From: an uncultured Saprospiraceae bacterium
GTDB taxonomy: Bacteria > Bacteroidota > Bacteroidia > Chitinophagales > Saprospiraceae
Assembly: GCA_937959095.1 (NCBI GenBank)
Contig: CALGLY010000573.1
Location: 1 to 5,370, forward strand
Reading direction: 5' to 3'
DNA length: 5,370 nt
The translations under genes and the position numbers were made by a program. Of this stretch, positions 1-4,616 are shown piece after piece. The notes below the pieces were generated by a model, which searched no databases, was not told the origin of the DNA, and was given only the letters and a program-made list of their open reading frames with translations. Position 1 is the stretch's first letter. Each line of letters begins with the position of its first letter.

Positions 1-1
1 A

Positions 2-616
2 ATTATGCCTTCGGTAGCTACCGAAGATTTTGGCTATCAATTGGAACGAAATCAAGATAAATTTCAACTGATTTCAGCAGGGCGACTAGTGCCACTAAAA
101 GGCTACGACTTGAGCATCTTAGCCTTCTCTAAATTCCTGAAACAACTCCCAGAAAGCGTACGAAAAAAATGTATGCTAACTATAGTTGGTAGTGGTCCAG
201 AACTTGACTTTTATAAAGCACTGTGCCAAAAAGAAGGTATCGAGGAATATATCCAGTTTGTAGCTTGGGTAAAGCGCGAGGATTTGATGAAGTTATTCAA
301 GGAATCCTCGGCTTTCCTTTTTCCATCGCACGAAGGCGCAGGCATGGTAGTGGCAGAAGCACTTTCATTTGGTTTGCCTGTCATCTGTCTAGATAATTGC
401 GGGCCAGGCGAATTTATAAACGAAAGCTGTGGCTTTGCCATTCCAGAACAAGACTATGAAGGCACAGTAGCAGGGTTGAGTGCTGCCATTCAGCAACTTT
501 ATGAAGATAAAGAACTAGCACAAAGCATGCGCCAACAAGCACGAAAGCGATTCGAGACCCATTTTCATTGGGACAGAAGAGGCGAACAATTGAGAGACAT
601 TTATGCGACTCTTTAA
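2..616 (+). CDS. GT-B glycosyltransferase, C-terminal half (5'-truncated by the window)
   Basis: This is the nucleotide-sugar-binding half of a retaining GT4-type glycosyltransferase, which would add a sugar to a growing polysaccharide on the cytoplasmic side of the membrane. The frame is open to the left edge. The first ATG, at 5, is very unlikely to be the true start, because what follows is only a C-terminal Rossmann domain of about 200 residues while full enzymes have about 350-400. Counting from that Met, a strand plus 'GRLVPLKG' loop lies at 26-33, 'LTIVGSGPE' at 58-66, and the E-x7-E sugar-nucleotide motif is E110-GAGMVVA-E118, followed by 'GLPVICLDNCGPGEFI' at 123-138. The gene ends at TAA 614-616. 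A long inverted repeat begins five bases later and the next glycosyltransferase follows after 121 bp. Donor and acceptor cannot be deduced. Family assignment is firm; specificity is unknown. Confidence 0.9.
   Translation: MMPSVATEDFGYQLERNQDKFQLISAGRLVPLKGYDLSILAFSKFLKQLPESVRKKCMLTIVGSGPELDFYKALCQKEGIEEYIQFVAWVKREDLMKLFKESSAFLFPSHEGAGMVVAEALSFGLPVICLDNCGPGEFINESCGFAIPEQDYEGTVAGLSAAIQQLYEDKELAQSMRQQARKRFETHFHWDRRGEQLRDIYATL
9..26. repeat. Perfect 18-bp palindrome inside a coding region
   Basis: CTTCGGTAGCTACCGAAG reads the same on both strands with no central spacer. It lies within the first glycosyltransferase gene and encodes part of the Pro-Ser-Val-Ala-Thr-Glu-Asp stretch just before the C-terminal domain. 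No function is evident. A dyad operator is possible in principle, but its intragenic position makes that weak. Confidence 0.6.
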
Positions 617-626
617 AGGGTTCAAC

Positions 627-655
627 CATATAAGGCATATAAGAACATATAAGAA
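627..655 (+). repeat. Short tandem repeat, 9-10 bp unit, in the left arm of the foldback
   Basis: Three consecutive units, CATATAAGG, CATATAAGAA and CATATAAGAA, occupy 627-635, 636-645 and 646-655, followed by a degraded GTATAAATCG. The right arm carries two inverted units (698-715). The foldback may therefore have grown by repeat expansion plus inversion, which is an inference. Confidence 0.6.
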
Positions 656-659
656 GTAT

Positions 660-680
660 AAATCGTCTTGCGATTTTTCT
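660..680 (+). terminator. Weak terminator-like hairpin inside the foldback
   Basis: The stem AAATCG (660-665) / CGATTT (671-676) encloses a 5-nt TCTTG loop, and the run TTTTT continues to 678. The stem has only two G-C pairs, so as an intrinsic terminator it would be poor alone. Nested in the larger foldback it could still attenuate transcription between the two glycosyltransferase genes. Confidence 0.25.
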
Positions 681-727
681 AATTAAACTTAAATGCCCTT
701 ATATGCCTTATATGGTTCAAAAAAGAA

Positions 728-732
728 AAAGG
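728..732 (+). promoter_or_regulatory. Possible ribosome binding site
   Basis: AAAGG ends five bases before the ATG at 738. It is a modest Shine-Dalgarno match that supports 738 over the in-frame ATG at 693, which lies inside the inverted repeat. Confidence 0.4.
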
Positions 733-737
733 CAATT

Positions 738-1811
738 ATGAAAATCTACGCATTTCATTTACTCAACGACTATAGCGGAAGCCCAAAAGTGCTGATGCAA
801 CTCGCTAAAGGCTGGACAAAAAATGGACTCGATGTGCAATTAGTCACTTGCTCTGGTCGAGAAGGTTTTCTATCGGATATCGAAGATGTGAAGTATCATT
901 ATTATTGGTATCGTTTTGCCGCTAATCCCTTTATTCGCTTATTTAATCTGATATTGAGTCAAGTATTATTGCTTTTAAAACTGTTTTCTAAAGTCCAAAA
1001 AGAAGACATTATCTATATCAATACCGTGCTGCCTTTTGGCGCGGCGATACTAGGAAAGCTCAAAGGCTGCCGTGTGGTTTATCACCTCCACGAAACGACG
1101 GTGCGCCCTGCTATTTTCAAAAGCTTCCTATTCGGTATTCTTCGCTGGGCAGCAGATGACATTATCTATGTCTCTAACTTTTTAGCCAAGCAAGAACCCA
1201 TTCCAAGTGCGAAACAACATATTCTACACAATGCTATAGAGGAAGAATTTCTAGATACTGCCATCAAAAATCGCAGGGAACATTCCACGCCTAAGCATGT
1301 ATTGATGGTTTGCTCCTTGAAGGATTATAAAGGTGTAAAGGAATTCATACAGCTTGCAGAAGATTTACCCCAGTTCGATTTCCGCTTGGTTATGAATGCT
1401 TCTGAAACGGCTATAAATGATTACTTTGATGCTACTACCCTACCTAACAACATAAAAATGTTCCCTACTCAAACCGATTTGCATTCCTTCTATCATTGGG
1501 CAGATACAATCTTGAATTTATCGCGCCCCGATGGCTGGGTAGAAACATTCGGTCTGACAATTATAGAGGGCATGGCTTATGGATTGCCTGCTATTGTACC
1601 GCCTGTAGGAGGCATCGTAGAACTAGTAGAAGAGGGAGAAAATGGCTTTAAAATAGATAGTAGAAAACGGACTATACTAAAAACAACCTTACAAAACCTA
1701 TTAAGTAATACCACTATTTATAATGCCTTAACTAAATCTGCTACTAAGAAAATTGAAGCATTCAGCGAAACCACCTTCCTGCAAAAAAGTTTAACTATTA
1801 TAAATGGATAA
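738..1811 (+). CDS. Glycosyltransferase, GT4-type, 357 aa
   Basis: A complete GT-B-fold glycosyltransferase that probably adds one sugar residue to a lipid-linked polysaccharide intermediate in the cytoplasm. The N-terminal acceptor domain opens with 'MKIYAFHLLNDYSGSPKVL', the usual first strand and glycine-containing loop, and includes 'YHLHETTVRP' (115-124) and 'IIYVSNFLAKQ' (142-152). The C-terminal domain starts near 185 with 'VLMVCSLKDYKGV' (188-200). The E-x7-E motif is E269-TFGLTII-E277, followed by 'GLPAIVPPVGGIVELV' (282-297) and 'ENGF' (301-304). The hydrophobic stretch at about 66-83 is probably part of the fold or a membrane-contact surface, not a secretion signal. An in-frame ATG at 693 would add 15 residues encoded by the inverted-repeat arm, so I prefer 738. 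It lies 121 bp from the upstream glycosyltransferase and is followed by a 333-bp gap. Donor and linkage are not predictable. Confidence 0.92.
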   Translation: MKIYAFHLLNDYSGSPKVLMQLAKGWTKNGLDVQLVTCSGREGFLSDIEDVKYHYYWYRFAANPFIRLFNLILSQVLLLLKLFSKVQKEDIIYINTVLPFGAAILGKLKGCRVVYHLHETTVRPAIFKSFLFGILRWAADDIIYVSNFLAKQEPIPSAKQHILHNAIEEEFLDTAIKNRREHSTPKHVLMVCSLKDYKGVKEFIQLAEDLPQFDFRLVMNASETAINDYFDATTLPNNIKMFPTQTDLHSFYHWADTILNLSRPDGWVETFGLTIIEGMAYGLPAIVPPVGGIVELVEEGENGFKIDSRKRTILKTTLQNLLSNTTIYNALTKSATKKIEAFSETTFLQKSLTIING

Positions 1812-1824
1812 ATTTAGTCTATCG
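1804..1824 (+). repeat. Direct repeat, left copy, overlapping the stop codon of the glycosyltransferase gene
   Basis: Positions 1804-1824 match 1989-2009 at 19 of 21 bases, with differences at 1807/1992 and 1814/1999. This left copy includes the last codons and the TAA (1809-1811) of the upstream gene. The two copies bracket the large foldback with nearly equal spacers of 14 and 13 bp. Confidence 0.75.
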
Positions 1825-1838
1825 AATACTTATTATCT

Positions 1839-1975
1839 GTTTGGCTTGAATTTTTATTCAAGCCTGAATGTGTGCTCGAAACTCTGTTTCGTCCCACTGC
1901 ACTTAGGGGCAAAAGCGACACACGAAACGGAGTTTCGATAACACGTTTCGGCTTGAATAGGAATTCAAGCCAAAC
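1839..1975. repeat. 137-bp foldback element, 54-position stem built from nested hairpins
   Basis: All pairs share one centre (about position 1907). Positions 1839-1892 align with 1922-1975. Of these 54 positions, 46 are Watson-Crick and five more are G-T, with mismatches only at 1865/1949, 1874/1940 and 1875/1939, around a 29-nt loop (1893-1921). The outermost 13 bp are perfect. Weaker pairing continues outward at 1827-1831/1981-1985. Each arm can also fold by itself. The hairpins 1843-1864 and 1950-1971 share a 9-bp GGCTTGAAT stem but have different 4-nt loops. The hairpins 1877-1891 and 1923-1937 share a CGAAAC stem with 3-nt loops. It carries no T-run like a terminator and no transposase. 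It resembles a MITE-like or REP-like repeat, though I recognise no named family. Confidence 0.88.
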
Positions 1976-1988
1976 TCCAGAAGTAATG

Positions 1989-2009
1989 ATGAATAAATCT
2001 AGTCTATCG
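1989..2009 (+). repeat. Direct repeat, right copy
   Basis: This is the partner of 1804-1824 (19/21 identical). Its 3' part (2003-2008, TCTATC) is also the left arm of a small hairpin whose right arm, GATAGA (2010-2015), is absent beside the left copy. Confidence 0.75.
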
Positions 2010-2044
2010 GATAGAGTCGAATTCCATGAGATGGAATTCCTAGA
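1998..2044. repeat. Compact three-way-junction-like hairpin array
   Basis: A closing helix TCTAG (1998-2002) / CTAGA (2040-2044) encloses two hairpins. The first is TCTATC/GATAGA (2003-2008/2010-2015) around a single G, so the innermost pairs must open. The second is a 9-bp GAATTCCAT/ATGGAATTC stem (2019-2027/2031-2039) with a GAG loop. The helices abut almost without linker; only GTC at 2016-2018 is unpaired. It may be a structured RNA leader, a single-strand DNA recombination substrate, or a second palindromic repeat unit. Which one is not clear from sequence. Confidence 0.6.
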
Positions 2045-2089
2045 GGCATGCCAAAATATAAATTTCTCATAATCAATGTTTTACGGTTT

Positions 2090-2117
2090 TTGGCAAGCTT
2101 TTCGCAATAGCTATAAA
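2090..2117 (+). promoter_or_regulatory. Candidate promoter for the DUF1972 glycosyltransferase
   Basis: TTGGCA (2090-2095) and TATAAA (2112-2117) are separated by 16 bp, each five of six against the general sigma-70 consensus. This would place a start about 20 bases before the ATG at 2145. A TTTG (2089-2092) with a TA 19 bp downstream also partly fits the Bacteroidota -33/-7 arrangement, but the downstream TTTG is missing. Suggestive only. Confidence 0.35.
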
Positions 2118-2136
2118 GTATAAGGCAAATACAAAA

Positions 2137-2141
2137 AGGTG
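2137..2141 (+). promoter_or_regulatory. Possible ribosome binding site
   Basis: AGGTG ends three bases before the ATG at 2145, which is a short spacing. The overlapping in-frame GTG at 2139 is an alternative start adding only two residues. Confidence 0.35.
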
Positions 2142-2144
2142 AAT

Positions 2145-3353
2145 ATGAAAAAGAAGGTAGCAATTATTGGAACAGTAGGAGTGCCCGCCAATTATGGTGG
2201 TTTTGAAACATTGACAGAGAATCTAATTCAAGATTTAAATGAAGATTATGACCTGACGGTTTACTGTTCAGGCAAGCGTTATGCGAAAGCAGAGCGCAAA
2301 GAAACATACAAAAAGGCACGTTTGAAGTATTTACCACTCGATGCAAATGGCATTCAGAGCATTCCTTACGATACCATTTCAATAATCCACGCACTGTTTT
2401 TTGCAGATGTACTACTCGTACTAGGCGTAGCTGGCGCGTGGGTGCTACCTTTTGTTCGCTGGTTTACTAACAAGAAAATCATCATCTCTATTGATGGCAT
2501 CGAATGGAAACGCGACAAGTGGAATATGCTAGCAAAGTGGTACTTGTTTTGGGCAGAAGGCTTAGCAGTTCGTTATTCGCATATTGACATTTCGGATAAT
2601 GAAGCGATACAAGATTATACTGCCATGCGCTACGGCACACTAAGTCGGATCATTGAATATGGCGCAGATCACACGATGAAAGTACTCCCTGAAGAAGAAG
2701 ATATAGCAGAGTTTCCATTCTTGAAAGGCGATTATGCCTTCAAAGTATGCCGAATTGTACCTGAAAATAATGTACACACCATATTAGAAGCCTACGCTCA
2801 ATTAGCTAGCAATACGCTAGTAATCGTGGGTAATTGGACAAATAGTGACTATGGAAAAGAAATACGTAAAAAGTACGGTATTCGTAAAAATATCATTCTC
2901 CTTGATCCTATTTACGATCAACGAAAATTAGATGTATTGCGTGGAAACGCGTCCTTATACATACATGGACATTCCGCAGGCGGCACGAATCCTTCTCTAG
3001 TAGAAGCGATGTATTTGGGTTTACCAATTATTTCTTACGGTGTGGCTTACAATAAAGTAACCACACAATATAAAGGCCTATATTTCAGAAGCCTTGAAGA
3101 CTTAAAAATATTAATAGAACAGGTCACTCCTGATAGTCTGCAAGTAGTAGCTAACAATATGAAGACCGTAGCCGAAAAACGCTACAAATGGAGCATCATT
3201 AGCAATAAATACAACTACTTAATTCAGGAAGCACTAGGTGTACGCGAAAAAGCCCCCGTAATTAGCGCAACCACGGATCTTAACTACGATACGCTCTTAG
3301 ATATGGGCGTAGCACACCTCAAACACCAGGACGAATTTTTCATAAGAAGATAG
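2145..3353 (+). CDS. DUF1972-type glycosyltransferase (rhamnosyltransferase-like), 402 aa
   Basis: A GT-B enzyme with the DUF1972 N-terminal acceptor domain, found in rhamnosyltransferases and related enzymes that build O-antigen or capsule chains. The N-terminus 'VAIIGTVGVPANYGGFETL' (5-23) is the family hallmark. 'IISIDGIEWKRDKW' (113-126) and 'ADHTMKVLPE' (174-183) follow, and the C-terminal Rossmann domain runs from about 197. The sugar-nucleotide signature 'GHSAGGTNPSLVEAM' (275-289) keeps E287 but has Gly279 at the place of the first Glu of E-x7-E, which from memory of the family is normal for DUF1972 enzymes. Residues from about 366 form a tail beyond the usual fold. ATG 2145 is preferred over GTG 2139 for the better start codon. 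It follows a palindrome-rich gap, ends with TAG, and is closed by a strong terminator 28 bases later, so it is probably the last gene of its transcript. Rhamnose as donor is inference. Confidence 0.92.
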   Translation: MKKKVAIIGTVGVPANYGGFETLTENLIQDLNEDYDLTVYCSGKRYAKAERKETYKKARLKYLPLDANGIQSIPYDTISIIHALFFADVLLVLGVAGAWVLPFVRWFTNKKIIISIDGIEWKRDKWNMLAKWYLFWAEGLAVRYSHIDISDNEAIQDYTAMRYGTLSRIIEYGADHTMKVLPEEEDIAEFPFLKGDYAFKVCRIVPENNVHTILEAYAQLASNTLVIVGNWTNSDYGKEIRKKYGIRKNIILLDPIYDQRKLDVLRGNASLYIHGHSAGGTNPSLVEAMYLGLPIISYGVAYNKVTTQYKGLYFRSLEDLKILIEQVTPDSLQVVANNMKTVAEKRYKWSIISNKYNYLIQEALGVREKAPVISATTDLNYDTLLDMGVAHLKHQDEFFIRR

Positions 3354-3381
3354 CAATAAGTGTAGTAACATGTGTATTTGG

Positions 3382-3420
3382 GGGTCTCGTCCAGCATAGG
3401 GAGACGAGACCCGCTTTTTT
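3382..3420 (+). terminator. Strong rho-independent terminator after the DUF1972 glycosyltransferase
   Basis: A perfect 10-bp GC-rich stem GGGTCTCGTC (3382-3391) / GACGAGACCC (3403-3412), with an 11-nt loop, is followed after GC by six T (3415-3420). It lies 28 bases downstream of the TAG stop. It separates the glycosyltransferase transcript from the WecA-like gene, which should then have its own promoter in the 46 bp that follow; I could not identify a convincing one. Confidence 0.9.
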
Positions 3421-3466
3421 CTTGTTTGCACTTCATAAATAATAGAGTTCGTAAAATAATTAAGGC

Positions 3467-4537
3467 ATGGAATTTACAAACTATCTACTCACTCCCCTCT
3501 TAGCTTTTATTCTTAGCATTATTTTCATTCCAATTAGTAGAAGAATAGCATTCAAAATTAAATTAGTAGACAAACCCAATGCACGCAAAGTACATACCGA
3601 TGCAGTGCCATTAGTCGGCGGCATTGTCGTATTTGTAGCAACTGCTTTGAGCTTACTAATGATGAATAAAGAATGGCTAGACATTTCAGTCATCAAAGTA
3701 ATTTCCATCGGAGCAGGAGTTTTATTAGCAGTAGGCGCAATTGATGATAAATTAGATATTCGGGCTATCCTAAAACTGCTTATACAACTCGCATTAGCCC
3801 ACTTTGCATTCATAAATGGCATCGCTATCGAATCCATGTATGGTATTTTGGGTATCGAAGAATTACCTTATTGGGTTCAATATATCCTTACCATTACCAT
3901 CATCACAGGCGTTATCAATGCCTTCAACCTCATGGATGGTATTGATGGTCTTGCAGCAGGATTGGCTATTATTGGCTTGGCTATTTTCACTTACCTTGCC
4001 TTCCTTGTAGGGAATAGCTTCTTGTGTTTGCTTTTCCTTGCTATTATTGGAGCATTGGTAGGTTTTCTACGCTTCAATTTGAGTAAAACACAAAAAATAT
4101 TCATGGGTGATGCAGGCTCGCTTTTCCTTGGATTCATTTTAATTATTTCAGCAATTTCTATCATCCAAGCTGCTGAAAGCTTACCACAATTCAATCTAAT
4201 TTTAGCCTTAATAATAGGTGTACTGGCACTTCCCGTTATTGATTCCTTGCGGGTCTATCGTGGACGTATCAAAAAAGGCGGTAGTCCATTCAAGGCAGAT
4301 AAAACGCATTTGCATCATCTCGTTTTGTTCTTTGGCATGTCGCATAAAGCATCTACCGCTTTCATTCTTGGAGTTTGCGGACTTATTATCGTAGCAAGTA
4401 CAATTGTAGGGCATTTTTTCGGCATTGGTTATGCTATATTAGCCTTACTCCTTCTTTTCATGTTCATAGTAAGCTTCCTAAGCTTAAATAAAGATGTGAA
4501 AATATGGCGCGATAAAATCAAACATATTGAAGAATAA
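3467..4537 (+). CDS. WecA/TagO-family undecaprenyl-phosphate sugar-1-phosphate transferase, 356 aa
   Basis: A polytopic inner-membrane enzyme that transfers a sugar 1-phosphate (GlcNAc-1-P in WecA and TagO) from a UDP-sugar to undecaprenyl phosphate, the first membrane step of polysaccharide or O-antigen assembly. About ten or eleven hydrophobic segments span the chain, beginning at 5-24 and ending near 318-338. Family motifs are in order: 'DKPNARKVHTDAVPLVGG' (35-52), the Asp-Asp pair D93-D94 in 'GAIDDKLDIR', 'NAFNLMDGIDGLAAG' (151-165) with Asn154, Asp157 and Asp160, 'RFNLSKTQKIFMGDAGS' (202-218), and the cytosolic His motif 'KTHLHHL' (279-285). All key residues are present. Length is normal for the family. 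The ATG at 3467 has AAGG only one base upstream, so translation probably does not rely on a Shine-Dalgarno contact. It sits behind a terminator, and a CoA-transferase follows after 77 bp. MraY is less likely given the HLHH motif and polysaccharide context. The exact sugar is unknown. Confidence 0.93.
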   Translation: MEFTNYLLTPLLAFILSIIFIPISRRIAFKIKLVDKPNARKVHTDAVPLVGGIVVFVATALSLLMMNKEWLDISVIKVISIGAGVLLAVGAIDDKLDIRAILKLLIQLALAHFAFINGIAIESMYGILGIEELPYWVQYILTITIITGVINAFNLMDGIDGLAAGLAIIGLAIFTYLAFLVGNSFLCLLFLAIIGALVGFLRFNLSKTQKIFMGDAGSLFLGFILIISAISIIQAAESLPQFNLILALIIGVLALPVIDSLRVYRGRIKKGGSPFKADKTHLHHLVLFFGMSHKASTAFILGVCGLIIVASTIVGHFFGIGYAILALLLLFMFIVSFLSLNKDVKIWRDKIKHIEE

Positions 4538-4580
4538 AGGTTAGTGATTTGATAATTCGAGGATTTGTTTAGGTGAAATA

Positions 4581-4616
4581 GTGTTTCTTTGTGCTTTCCA
4601 AAGCATAGAAAAACAT
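4581..4616 (+). promoter_or_regulatory. Hairpin reaching into the start codon of the CoA-transferase gene
   Basis: Positions 4581-4596 pair with 4601-4616 around the 4-nt loop TCCA. Fifteen of 16 positions pair: 12 Watson-Crick and three G-U (4581/4616, 4589/4608, 4591/4606), with one C/A mismatch at 4587/4610. The core TGCTT/AAGCA (4592-4596/4601-4605) is the most stable part. The 3' arm covers the A and U of the start codon at 4615, so the folded mRNA would hide the initiation site. It is rich in A-U pairs, so stability is uncertain, and no ligand-binding domain is evident. Confidence 0.4.

Larger units (their letters stand above)
621..720. repeat. 100-bp foldback (long inverted repeat) filling the gap between two glycosyltransferase genes
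   Basis: The arms 624-643 and 698-717 are perfect 20-bp reverse complements. Outside them 621-622 pairs with 719-720, with a C/C mismatch between. Inside them pairing resumes at 646-648/693-695 and 650-653/688-691. In total 29 of 33 positions of 621-653 can pair with 688-720. The interior holds a small extra hairpin (660-676). The element starts five bases after the upstream stop codon and ends 17 bases before the downstream start, so it makes up almost the whole gap. Both arms are built from a short CATATAAGG-like unit. Possible roles are an mRNA 3'-end stabiliser, a weak two-way terminator, or a remnant of a non-autonomous mobile repeat. The sequence does not decide between these. Confidence 0.85.
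1812..2144 (+). other. 333-bp intergenic region packed with palindromes
   Basis: No convincing gene lies here. In order the gap holds the left direct repeat (from 1804), a 137-bp foldback (1839-1975), the right direct repeat (1989-2009), a three-way-junction-like hairpin array (1998-2044), an 8-bp palindrome GGCATGCC (2045-2052), and then about 90 bp of AT-rich leader with a possible promoter (2090-2117) and a ribosome binding site. A 66-codon GTG-initiated reading frame crosses the palindromes but does not look like a protein. Confidence 0.8.

Noticed and set aside
693..737. In-frame ATG extension of the second glycosyltransferase
   Set aside because: Its 15 residues are encoded by the right arm of the foldback, while the family N-terminus starts exactly at the Met at 738, preceded by AAAGG.
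1843..1864. Hairpin after the second glycosyltransferase considered as an intrinsic terminator
   Set aside because: The 9-bp stem is followed by TGAATGTG, not a T-run, and it is better explained as one unit of the larger foldback.
621..2052. Palindromes considered as a CRISPR array or integron attachment sites
   Set aside because: There are no regularly spaced identical repeats with unique spacers, no cas or integrase gene, and the units differ in sequence and spacing.
1872..2072. GTG-initiated 66-codon reading frame on the + strand in the palindrome-rich gap
   Set aside because: Most of it is the right-hand part of the foldback, the direct repeat and the hairpin array. The start is a GTG inside a stem, there is no ribosome binding site, and the peptide shows no recognisable domain. 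The frame is probably open by accident of the repeats.
2139..2144. GTG start two codons upstream for the DUF1972 glycosyltransferase
   Set aside because: It overlaps the likely ribosome binding site, and ATG at 2145 directly precedes the conserved N-terminal strand.
3425..3450. Possible Bacteroidota promoter before the WecA-like gene (TTTG at 3425-3428 with TAGAGTTC at 3443-3450)
   Set aside because: The downstream box has two mismatches at informative positions and the spacing is only 14 bp, too short for the -33/-7 arrangement.
3481..3837. Minus-strand 118-codon open frame opposite the WecA-like gene
   Set aside because: It lies wholly within a well-supported membrane-enzyme gene and shows no recognisable motif.
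4470..4486. TAAGCTT-CCT-AAGCTTA hairpin near the 3' end of the WecA-like gene
   Set aside because: A 7-bp AT-rich stem inside conserved coding sequence with no T-run and no second copy; probably chance.
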